From contig NZ_JBPAXY010000004.1 of NCBI RefSeq assembly GCF_050897975.1, positions 501,048 to 565,047 on the forward strand: 64,000 nucleotides of DNA, given 5' to 3'. Source of the stretch: Pseudooceanicola sp050897975. Lineage in GTDB: Bacteria; Pseudomonadota; Alphaproteobacteria; Rhodobacterales; Rhodobacteraceae. Positions 54,401-60,912 of this stretch are shown piece by piece. The notes under the pieces are model-generated. The model searched no databases. It was not told where the DNA came from and worked only from the letters and a program-made list of their open reading frames with translations. Made by a program: the position numbers and the translations under genes. The stretch's first letter is position 1, and every line of letters begins with the position of its first letter.

Positions 54401-55006
54401 TTCTACCTGTCGGGCCACCCGCTGGACGACTACATGGGCGCGCTGAAGCGCAAGCAGGTCAAGACGCTGGACGAGGTGCACAAGCTGGCCATGGACCAGC
54501 CGGTGATCGCCAAGCTGGCGGGTATCGTGACGGGGCGGCAGGAACGCAAGTCGGCGCGCGGCAACCGTTTTGCCTTTGCCCAGCTCAGCGACCCGACAGG
54601 GGCCTACGAGGTGACGATCTTCTCGGAAACGCTGGAGAAATCCCGCGACTTCCTGGAGAACGGCGAGAAGGTGGTGATCCAGGTCGAGGCCAATGTCGAG
54701 GCCGATCAGCTAAAGCTGCTGGCCCGCTCCATCGCGCCGATGGACGGGGTGGTGACCGAAGCGGGGGCCGTGGGGCTGAAGATCTTCGTCGAGGCGGCGG
54801 GGGCGATCCCCTCGGTGGCCAGCGTGCTGGAAGGTTCGGCCGAGACGGTGCGCGGGGTGACCAAGGGGCCGATCCTGTTCTGCCTGATGGATCCGGCCCT
54901 GCCCGGCGAGGTCGAGGTGGACGCCCATGCCGAATATCCGGTGACGCCGCAGATCAAGGGGGCGATCAAGTCGCTGCCGGGCGTGCTGGCGGTGGAAGAG
55001 GTCTGA
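51497..55006 (+). CDS. dnaE: DNA polymerase III alpha subunit
   Basis: 1169 residues, the replicative polymerase. The PHP domain begins HLRVHTEYSLLEGA; the polymerase core has PDFDIDFCMDRR (around residues 400-410) and KFDFLGLKTL (around 555), supplying the three catalytic aspartates. FNKSHAAAYAVVSYYTAWLK is in the fingers region, a helix-hairpin-helix region follows, and an OB-fold lies near residues 1000-1070. ATG at 51497 is directly after AGGAAGG; a longer frame to 51335 has no coding character. Confidence 0.97.
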   Translation: MSEPRFIHLRVHTEYSLLEGAVRLKKLPGLCQKMDMPAVAVTDTNNCFAALEFSVTASGQGVQPIIGCQVSVAWHEAQPGEKVQPPGPLVLLAQNERGYENIMKLNSCLYLDKHGALPTVTLAELEQYSEGLICLTGGPDGPVGALLQTGHRPEAQAMLTRLAQAYPDRLYVELQRHPGEDGLPQAEQLTERGFVEMAYAMELPLVATNDVYFPTTDMYEAHDALICIAEGAYVDQAEPRRRLTPQHYFKSPQEMATLFADLPEAIENTVEIARRCAFMAYRRDPILPKFADDEVEELRRQANEGLKNRLEVIPHAVSVEEYQKRLDFELGIIEGMGFPGYFLIVADFIKWAKDHDIPVGPGRGSGAGSLVAYALTITDLDPMRYSLLFERFLNPERVSMPDFDIDFCMDRREEVIRYVQEKYGRDKVGQIITFGALLSKAAVRDIGRVLQMPYGQVDRLSKLIPVEGVKPVSIEQALRDEPRLAEEARNEEVVNRLLTYGQQVEGLLRNASTHAAGVVIADRPTDQLVPLYQDPRSDMPATQFNMKWVEQAGLVKFDFLGLKTLTVIQNAIQQIHRSGRDLHVAADGTQLYEPTPGGENQINLIPLDDEKTYKLYARAKTVAVFQVESTGMMDALKQMKPTCIEDIVALVALYRPGPMENIPVYCEVKNGLREITSVHESIDHILAETQGIIVYQEQVMQIAQVMAGYSLGGADLLRRAMGKKIKEAMDAERPKFEQGAAKNGVDKKKASEVFDLLEKFANYGFNKSHAAAYAVVSYYTAWLKANHPVEFMAGVMNCDIHLTDKLTIYFQEVKKGLDLPYVPPCVNRSDAMFKVVDGALVYGLGALKNVGVEAMRLIETGRVVDGVEKPFATIFDFARRVELKKVGKRPLEMLARAGAFDELDRNRRRIFESLEGLVSYSAAHWEQKSSNQVSLFGDAGDDLPEPRLAPVNDWMPAERLAEEFKAIGFYLSGHPLDDYMGALKRKQVKTLDEVHKLAMDQPVIAKLAGIVTGRQERKSARGNRFAFAQLSDPTGAYEVTIFSETLEKSRDFLENGEKVVIQVEANVEADQLKLLARSIAPMDGVVTEAGAVGLKIFVEAAGAIPSVASVLEGSAETVRGVTKGPILFCLMDPALPGEVEVDAHAEYPVTPQIKGAIKSLPGVLAVEEV

Positions 55007-55069
55007 CCGGGCCGGGGCGCGCGCGCTTGGCGATGGCGTGGGCGCGCCCTCCCGGGGTCGATCTGGCGG

Positions 55070-55098
55070 CCTGCCCCGCAGCCGGGCTGCGGGGCAGG
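55070..55098. terminator. Terminator between convergent dnaE and slyX
   Basis: CCTGCCCCGCAGC and GCTGCGGGGCAGG form a perfect 13-bp stem with a 3-nt loop. It is followed on the plus strand by GCGCCTTTGG. Confidence 0.7.
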
Positions 55099-55109
55099 GC
55101 GCCTTTGGT

Positions 55110-55304
55110 TCAGTAGTGGGGCGGGCGTTCATCCCCGACAAAGACACTGCCCGCCGAATTGGCCTCACGCTCTGCTTCCCGCTCCATCAGCATCTGCACA
55201 CGACGGGTCAGCATCATGATCTCTCCCTGCTGTCGCGCCACGGCATCGGACAGGTCATCGACCGTCCGTGTCAGATGGGCGATCTGCTCTTCCAGGGCAT
55301 TCAT
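55110..55304 (-). CDS. slyX: SlyX family protein
   Basis: 64 residues: MNALEEQIAHLTRTVDDLSD continues as a heptad-rich coiled coil (VARQQGEIMMLTRRVQMLME) with the family's C-terminal PPHY ending. SlyX proteins are small cytoplasmic coiled-coil proteins without a defined function. GGAGG is placed properly before the ATG at 55304. It is divergent from hisS. Confidence 0.9.
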   Translation of the reverse strand: MNALEEQIAHLTRTVDDLSDAVARQQGEIMMLTRRVQMLMEREAEREANSAGSVFVGDERPPHY

Positions 55305-55500
55305 TCGTTATCCTCCGAACCAGTTAACTGCGCCGTACCTTCGGGCAGGGGCTGCGATGGTAACACGTATGGGCGTGGGCGCTAAGGAAATCTGACGTTG
55401 ACGTATGTGTGCGGGGGAGGGGCGGACCTGCCGCCGCCCCGGCTTGCTCCGCCCCCGCCCATGGGCTATGCCCCGGGCGCGATAACCGCGAGGGAAAACG

Positions 55501-57000
55501 ATGGCCAAGGTGAAGAAGACCCCGCGCCCCAAGGCGGAAACCCCCAAGGGATTCCGGGATTACTTCGGGACGGAGGTGACGGAGCGCACGGAGATGCTGG
55601 CAAAGATTGCCGCCGTCTACCATCGTTACGGCTTCGAGGCGCTGGAAAGCTCGGCGGTGGAAACCGTCGAGGCCCTGGGCAAGTTCCTGCCCGATGTGGA
55701 CCGCCCGAACGAGGGTGTCTTTGCCTGGCAAGAGGGCGAAGAGGAAGGCAAGGGCGACTGGCTGGCCCTGCGCTATGACCTGACGGCGCCGCTGGCGCGG
55801 GTCTATGCGCAGCACCGCAACGACCTGCCCACCCCCTACCGCCGTTTTGCCATGGGCCCCGTCTGGCGCAACGAGAAACCCGGGCCGGGTCGTTTCCGCC
55901 AGTTCTACCAGTGCGATGCGGATACCGTCGGCGCCGCCACCGTGGCCGCCGATGCCGAGATCTGCGCCATGCTGGCCGACTGCCTGGAAGAGGTCGGCAT
56001 CCCGCGCGGCGATTACATCATCCGGGTCAACAACCGGAAGGTTCTGAACGGTGTGCTAGAGGCTATGGGCGTCACGGACGAGGGCCAGGCCGCCGACGTG
56101 CTGCGCACCATCGACAAGTTCGACAAGGTCGGCGAAGAGGGCGTGCGCCAGCTGCTGGGCAAGGGCCGCCTGGACGCCTCGGGCGCCTATATCGACGGCG
56201 TCGGGCTGGACGAGGCACAGGCCGAGCCGGTCATCGCCTTCCTGACCTCGAAGGGTGCCACCGTGGCCCAGACGCTGGAAAACCTGCGCGCCGCCGTGGG
56301 CGACAGCGCCGTGGGCGCCGAAGGCGTGGACGAGCTGGCCGAGATCGCCGGTCTGGTCGCGGCCCAGGGCTATGGCGATGACCGCATCGTCATCGACCCC
56401 TCGGTCGTGCGCGGCCTTGGCTACTACACCGGCCCGGTCTTCGAGGCCGAGCTGACCTTCGAGATCCTCGACGAGAAGGGCCGCAAGCGGCAGTTCGGCT
56501 CGGTCTCGGGCGGCGGGCGCTATGACGGTCTGGTGAAGCGGTTCACCGGGCAGGAAGTGCCGGCGACGGGAATCTCCATCGGCGTGGACCGCCTGCTGGC
56601 CGCGCTGCGCGCCAAGGGCCGTGTCGGTGGCGGGGCGCAGGGGCCGGTCGTGGTCACCGTGATGGACAAGACCCGCATGGGTGACTACCAGGCCATCGTG
56701 TCGGAACTGCGCCAGGCCGGGATCCGCGCCGAGGTCTATTTGGGCAACCCCAAGAACTTCGGCAACCAGCTGAAATATGCGGACAAGCGCAACTCGCCCG
56801 TCGCCGTGATCGAGGGCGAGGACGAGAAGGCGCGCGGCGTGGTGCAGATCAAGGACCTGATCCTGGGCGCCAAGATCGCCGAGAACGCCACCCTGGAAGA
56901 GTGGAAGGAACGGCCCAGCCAGTTCGAGGTGCCCCGCACCGAGATGGTGCCGAAGATCGCCGAGATCCTGGCCAGCTATGCCCCTGAAGGGACCGTCTGA
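55501..57000 (+). CDS. hisS: Histidyl-tRNA synthetase
   Basis: 499 residues of class II synthetase. KGFRDYFGTEVTERTEMLAK opens the catalytic domain; YRRFAMGPVWRNEKPGPGRFRQFYQCDADTVG-type motif 2, RGLGYYTGPVFEAEL (histidine-A loop) and TGISIGVDRLLAAL (motif 3) are present, with the anticodon-binding domain at the C-terminus. It is longer than E. coli HisS (424) owing to inserts. The TGA shares a base with the hisZ ATG, so tRNA charging and histidine synthesis genes are coupled. Confidence 0.96.
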   Translation: MAKVKKTPRPKAETPKGFRDYFGTEVTERTEMLAKIAAVYHRYGFEALESSAVETVEALGKFLPDVDRPNEGVFAWQEGEEEGKGDWLALRYDLTAPLARVYAQHRNDLPTPYRRFAMGPVWRNEKPGPGRFRQFYQCDADTVGAATVAADAEICAMLADCLEEVGIPRGDYIIRVNNRKVLNGVLEAMGVTDEGQAADVLRTIDKFDKVGEEGVRQLLGKGRLDASGAYIDGVGLDEAQAEPVIAFLTSKGATVAQTLENLRAAVGDSAVGAEGVDELAEIAGLVAAQGYGDDRIVIDPSVVRGLGYYTGPVFEAELTFEILDEKGRKRQFGSVSGGGRYDGLVKRFTGQEVPATGISIGVDRLLAALRAKGRVGGGAQGPVVVTVMDKTRMGDYQAIVSELRQAGIRAEVYLGNPKNFGNQLKYADKRNSPVAVIEGEDEKARGVVQIKDLILGAKIAENATLEEWKERPSQFEVPRTEMVPKIAEILASYAPEGTV

Positions 57001-58121
57001 TGCCCTATCGTTCCCCTGACCGGGCCCGCGTCAAGGCGCGCGCCGCCGATCTGCGCGCCGGGTTCGAGGCCGCGGGCGCCGCGGTGGTCGACGCCCCGGT
57101 GCTGCTGTCGGCCGAGGCGCTCTTGGATCTTTATGGCGAGGACCTGCGGGCCCGCGCCTATACCACCTCGGACGCGCTGCGCGGCGAACAGATGCTGCGC
57201 CCCGACTTCACCGTGCCGGTGGTGCAGATGCACATGGCCGGAGGCGCCGAACCGGCCCGCTACACTTATTCCGGCGAGGTCTTCCGCCGCCAGGAAGAGG
57301 ATGAGGCGCGGGCCAACGAATACCTGCAAGTGGGCTTCGAGATCTTCGATGGCTCGGACACCGAGGCCGCCGATGCCGAGGTCTTTGCCCGGATGCGCGA
57401 CGCGGTCGAGCCGCTGCGCGAAAAGGCGGGGCTGCGCGCCACCACGGGCGATATCGGCATCCTGTCGGCGGCGGTCGAGGGGCTGTCGACCTCGGAGGCG
57501 CGCAAGCGCGCCCTGCGCCGCCACCTGTGGCGCCCGGCGCGGTTCAAGCAGCTTCTGGATCGCTTCGCCGGTCGCACGCCCTTCCCGCCCAGCCGTCAGG
57601 CGCTGCTGGCCAAGGCCGACCCCTTCGCGGGCGCGGGCCCCGAGATCGGGCTGCGCGATCGGGCCGAGATCGAGGCCCGGCTGGAGGCGCTTCGCGCCGA
57701 TGCTGCCGAAGGACCGCTGCCCGGGGTCGAGATCGAGCTGATCGAGGCCATCCTGTCGCTGCGCGAGACCCTGCCCAATGCGCTGGAGCATCTGCGCGAC
57801 ATCGCCGTCGACATGCCCGCCATCTCGGGCGCGGTCGAACGGCTGAACCGCCGCGCCGGGGCCCTGGCGCAGTACGGGGTCGACGTCGAGGCGCTGGAGT
57901 TCGAAGCCAGCTATGGCCGCACCCACATGGAATATTACGACGGCTTCGTCTTCGGCTTTGTCGTCGCGGGCCGGCCGGATCTGCCGGCGGTGGCTTCGGG
58001 GGGGCGCTATGACGCGCTGACCCGCGAGCTGGGCCGCAGCGCGGGCAAGCCGCAGGGCATTCCTGCCGTGGGCGGCATCCTGCGCCCCGGCCTGATGGTC
58101 GAACTGGAGGACGCGGCATGA
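57000..58121 (+). CDS. hisZ: ATP phosphoribosyltransferase regulatory subunit
   Basis: 373 residues of HisS-like paralogue type without tRNA charging function. RPDFTVPVVQMHMAGG, RQEEDEARANEYLQVGFEIF and the C-terminal YDGFVFGFVVAGRPDLPAVASGGRYDAL match HisZ. It forms the hetero-octamer with short HisG and confers histidine feedback. It starts inside the hisS stop and overlaps hisG by 4 bp. Confidence 0.93.
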   Translation: MPYRSPDRARVKARAADLRAGFEAAGAAVVDAPVLLSAEALLDLYGEDLRARAYTTSDALRGEQMLRPDFTVPVVQMHMAGGAEPARYTYSGEVFRRQEEDEARANEYLQVGFEIFDGSDTEAADAEVFARMRDAVEPLREKAGLRATTGDIGILSAAVEGLSTSEARKRALRRHLWRPARFKQLLDRFAGRTPFPPSRQALLAKADPFAGAGPEIGLRDRAEIEARLEALRADAAEGPLPGVEIELIEAILSLRETLPNALEHLRDIAVDMPAISGAVERLNRRAGALAQYGVDVEALEFEASYGRTHMEYYDGFVFGFVVAGRPDLPAVASGGRYDALTRELGRSAGKPQGIPAVGGILRPGLMVELEDAA

Positions 58122-58813
58122 GCCTGAAGCTGGGTGTGCCGTCCAAGGGACGGCTGATGGAGAAGACCTTTGACTGGTTCGGCAGCCGGGGCATCACCTT
58201 GGGCCGGGCAGGCAGCGACCGCGAATATGCGGGCAAGGTCGAGGGGATCGAGGGCGTCGAGCTGGTGCTTCTGTCGGCGGGCGAGATCCCGCGTGAGCTG
58301 AACGCGGGCCGGATCCACCTGGGGGTGACCGGCATCGACCTGGTGCGCGAGAAGCTGGGCCAGTGGGAACAGCGGGTCGAGGAACTGGCCGAGCTGGGCT
58401 TCGGCCATGCGGATCTGATCATCGCCGTGCCGCAACTGTGGGTCGACGTGGACACGCTGGACGACCTTGACGAGGCCGCCGCGGTCTTCCGCCGCCGCCA
58501 TGGGTTCCGCCTGCGCATCGCCACCAAGTATCACCGCCTGGTGCGCGATTTCCTGAAATCCCACGGGGTGGCCGACTACCAGCTGGTGGACAGTCAGGGT
58601 GCCACCGAGGGCACGGTGAAGAACGAGACCGCCGAGGCGGTGGCCGACATCACCACCACCGGGGAAACCCTGCGCGCGAACCACCTGAAGATCCTTGGCG
58701 ACGGCCTGGTGCTGAAAAGCCAGGCGACGCTGTTCCGGTCGCGCAGTGCGCCGATGGATGAAGCCGACCGTGCGGTGCTGGCGCAGCTGATCCGCCGCCT
58801 CGACCTGGACTGA
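58118..58813 (+). CDS. hisG: ATP phosphoribosyltransferase, short form
   Basis: 231 residues, lacking the C-terminal regulatory domain of long HisG, as expected when hisZ is present. LKLGVPSKGRLMEKTFDWFG opens the protein, IPRELNAGRIHLGVTGIDLV follows, and the PRPP-binding loop is in VADITTTGETLRAN. It catalyses the first step of histidine synthesis. The start overlaps hisZ by 4 bp, completing the hisS-hisZ-hisG operon. Confidence 0.95.
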   Translation: MSLKLGVPSKGRLMEKTFDWFGSRGITLGRAGSDREYAGKVEGIEGVELVLLSAGEIPRELNAGRIHLGVTGIDLVREKLGQWEQRVEELAELGFGHADLIIAVPQLWVDVDTLDDLDEAAAVFRRRHGFRLRIATKYHRLVRDFLKSHGVADYQLVDSQGATEGTVKNETAEAVADITTTGETLRANHLKILGDGLVLKSQATLFRSRSAPMDEADRAVLAQLIRRLDLD

Positions 58814-58821
58814 TCGCAGCG

Positions 58822-58854
58822 GCGCGGGGCCCGGCCTGTGGCCCGGTCCCGCGC
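58822..58854 (+). terminator. Hairpin after hisG
   Basis: GCGCGGGGCCCGGCC pairs with GGCCCGGTCCCGCGC over 15 bp with one GU and a 3-nt loop, directly after the hisG stop. There is no T run. Confidence 0.55.
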
Positions 58855-59072
58855 GGGCGCAGAAGGTCCCGCGCGCCCCCTCAGCCCCGCTTCCGGCCCG
58901 GCTCCCGACTCTGGGCCCGTCTTCGGGGCGCGTCGCGCCGGGACGGGCGTCTTCCCTTTGTTCCAAGCTTTGACTGCGCGGTCTGTCGCAGGCCCCTGGG
59001 CTCTTCTCGGCGGGATTTTGCCGGAATTAACCATTTTGGGCGGTGCTCTGCCGAGGGGGGTGCTCCCAATAC

Positions 59073-59080
59073 GTGATCAA
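59073..59080 (+). promoter_or_regulatory. Half-conserved GTGATCAA site before the outer-membrane protein gene
   Basis: CCCAATACGTGATCA (59065-59079) is identical over 15 bases to the sequence around the first sdhC site (15161-15175), but only one palindrome is present and its last base differs. It lies ~125 bp before the ATG. The remainder of 58814-59203 shows nothing besides the hisG hairpin. Confidence 0.4.
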
Positions 59081-59203
59081 TTTGCAACGACGCCGCGAAT
59101 GCGCGTCAGGCGGTGCTTCTCTTCGGTTCGCAGCTGCGCCTATCAGGGGGCAGAGCGGAGGCAGAACGCCGCCGGTAAAAAGACTATTTAAGAGGTTCTC
59201 GAG

Positions 59204-60127
59204 ATGACTACTCTGATCAAAAGCGTTGCATTTGGTGCGCTGCTGTCCGGCCTGGCCGGTGCGGCTGCCGCGCAGATTTCCTTCGATGGTGCCGTGACCC
59301 TTGGCTATGCCTGGGGCGAGGGCAAGGGCCAGCTGGACGGCGCCCCCGACATCAATGCACCGACCCTGGACGTGGCGGGCACGCTGTCCTTCGGCAACGG
59401 GTTTGATCTGGGCATGGGCCTGACCGTGGGCACCCTGGACATCGACGGTGTCAGCACCGATCTGGACCTGAGCTATGTCGGCCTGACCCCGACCTACACC
59501 TTCAGCAATGGCGCCTATGTCGGTGTCTACGCCGAACGCACCAAGCTGGACCTGGGCTTTGCCGACGCTTCGGCCACCTCCTTCGGCCTGCTGGGTGGCT
59601 ACACCACCGGCGCGATGGACGTCTCGGCCTTCATCGGTCAGACCGAAACCGACCCGGATTTGCCCTCGGGCGTGGACGTGACCGACTGGGGTGTCAGCGG
59701 CACCTACCTGGTGTCCGAAGACCTGCTGGTCGGCGGTGGCCTGGCGCGCAGCCGCCTGGACATGTCGGGCACCGAGATCGACATGGACATGCTGAAAATC
59801 GGCGCCGCCTATGACTACAACGGCTTCACCGTCTTCGGTGGCGGTGCCTTCGGCAGCGTCGAAGTGGTCGACGTGACCATCCTGGGTGTCGGCGTCGCCT
59901 ATGACATGTCCTCGATGATCAACATGCCGCTTTCGGCCAGCGTCGAATACACCAGCAACGAAATCGACATGCTGGGCACCGACGGTGGCTATGACGTGTG
60001 GAAATTCGGCCTGACCTTCCCGCTGGGCGACAAGTCCGGCCCGGTCGTGCCGCAGAACTCGGTTGCTGCCGGCGCCTTCGACCCGCGCTCGAACTCGCTG
60101 CTGGACGCGATCAACACCGCCTTCTGA
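59204..60127 (+). CDS. Outer-membrane beta-barrel (porin-like) protein
   Basis: 307 residues. Signal peptide MTTLIKSVAFGALLSGLAGA with cleavage near AAA-Q, then a run of alternating, glycine-rich beta strands (VTLGYAWGEGKG, FGLLGGYTTGAMDVSAFIG, LKIGAAYDYNGFTVFGGG). Acidic residues are frequent and no long helix occurs. Consistent with a 14-16-stranded barrel, but the final ~30 residues (after FPLGDKSG) form a non-barrel tail ending in Phe. Ligand or pore specificity is unknown. AAGAGG precedes the ATG. Monocistronic with a bidirectional terminator. Confidence 0.75.
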   Translation: MTTLIKSVAFGALLSGLAGAAAAQISFDGAVTLGYAWGEGKGQLDGAPDINAPTLDVAGTLSFGNGFDLGMGLTVGTLDIDGVSTDLDLSYVGLTPTYTFSNGAYVGVYAERTKLDLGFADASATSFGLLGGYTTGAMDVSAFIGQTETDPDLPSGVDVTDWGVSGTYLVSEDLLVGGGLARSRLDMSGTEIDMDMLKIGAAYDYNGFTVFGGGAFGSVEVVDVTILGVGVAYDMSSMINMPLSASVEYTSNEIDMLGTDGGYDVWKFGLTFPLGDKSGPVVPQNSVAAGAFDPRSNSLLDAINTAF

Positions 60128-60171
60128 TCGGCCCCGGCCCGACGCCGGACCCGATTGCGAAAGAGATACAG

Positions 60172-60203
60172 AAAACGGCCCGTGCGATGCGCGGGCCGTT
60201 TTT
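60172..60203. terminator. Bidirectional terminator between the barrel protein and DUF1489 genes
   Basis: AAAACGGCCCG and CGGGCCGTTTT pair, extended by inner pairs to a GAT loop, followed by TTTTT on the plus strand and by TTTTC on the minus strand. Confidence 0.85.
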
Positions 60204-60247
60204 CTGTGCCTGGGGCAGGGGGGCAAGGGCAGGGCGCCCGAGGGCCC

Positions 60248-60670
60248 TCAGATCACGCCGATTTCGGCCAGGGCGGCGTCCAGCTCGGGCGGCAGGCTGT
60301 CGTCGCCGCCGCGCGTGGCGGGCAGGTCGCGGGGGGCGTCCTCGGGCTTCAGGTAGCGCCAGCCCTGGAAGGGGCGCCGCTGGCTGGGCGCCACGCGGTA
60401 GATCGTCGGGTCCAGCACGATGGCGCAGCGCCGGATGCCGTCGCCCCGGTCGACCTCTTCCAGCGCGACGACCTTCTGTCGCGCCTGGATCTGGCCCTTG
60501 ATCACCCAGTAGATCGACCCGCCATCGAGGATCTCGGCCTCGCGCTTGGGCCACATGCGGGTGACATGGCGCGGCGCCTGTCCGGTCTGCTCGATCCGCA
60601 GGGCCTGCCAGGCGGCCAGATCCTCGACCGAGTCGGTGCCGACACTTAGCTTGATCAGATGGACAGTCAT
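60248..60670 (-). CDS. DUF1489 family protein
   Basis: 140 residues starting MTVHLIKLSVGTDSVEDLAAW, the standard DUF1489 opening, with RMWPKREAEILDGGSIYWVIKG and the C-terminal PFQGWRYLKPEDAPRDL. Function unknown, cytoplasmic. A TTG two codons upstream is possible but the ATG at 60670 is favoured by the family. It is divergent from nrdJ. Confidence 0.9.
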   Translation of the reverse strand: MTVHLIKLSVGTDSVEDLAAWQALRIEQTGQAPRHVTRMWPKREAEILDGGSIYWVIKGQIQARQKVVALEEVDRGDGIRRCAIVLDPTIYRVAPSQRRPFQGWRYLKPEDAPRDLPATRGGDDSLPPELDAALAEIGVI

Positions 60671-60706
60671 GGACAACCTGTTTCACTTTCTTTGACGCGG
60701 CGGCGC

Positions 60707-60753
60707 CCGCGATATATGGTGGCGAAAACGCAACGGAATGCAATATGTGGTGT
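60707..60753 (+). promoter_or_regulatory. Tandem NrdR-box-like sites upstream of nrdJ
   Basis: Against the NrdR consensus ACACAATATATAGTGT, bases 60738-60753 match 12 of 16 and bases 60707-60722 match 11 of 16. Their start-to-start distance is 31 bp, the three-turn spacing known for paired NrdR boxes. NrdR represses ribonucleotide reductase genes when dATP is high. The sites lie 160-206 bp before the nrdJ ATG. Confidence 0.6.
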
Positions 60754-60912
60754 GCGTTCGCAGGCTATTCTTCGTTGCAGCCGCCGAATGAGGCGACTAG
60801 GAAGGTAGCTCGCCCGCCCGGGCGCGCAAGTCTCCGCTGCTGGAGGCTGGCCGCCAGCGGGTCGAAGATGTAATCCTTTCGCTCGACACCTGCCACCCGG
60901 AAAGGGACCCCG

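Noticed and set aside
51233..54481. 1082-codon open frame antisense to dnaE
   Set aside because: Same antisense artefact; DnaE motifs on the plus strand are complete.
55001..55500. tRNA or other RNA gene near hisS
   Set aside because: No cloverleaf or CCA-type ending could be recognised; the region holds the dnaE terminator, slyX and the hisS promoter.
60754..60912. Cobalamin riboswitch before nrdJ
   Set aside because: I found no B12-box sequence or typical long paired structure, and such switches usually control the B12-independent alternative enzyme.
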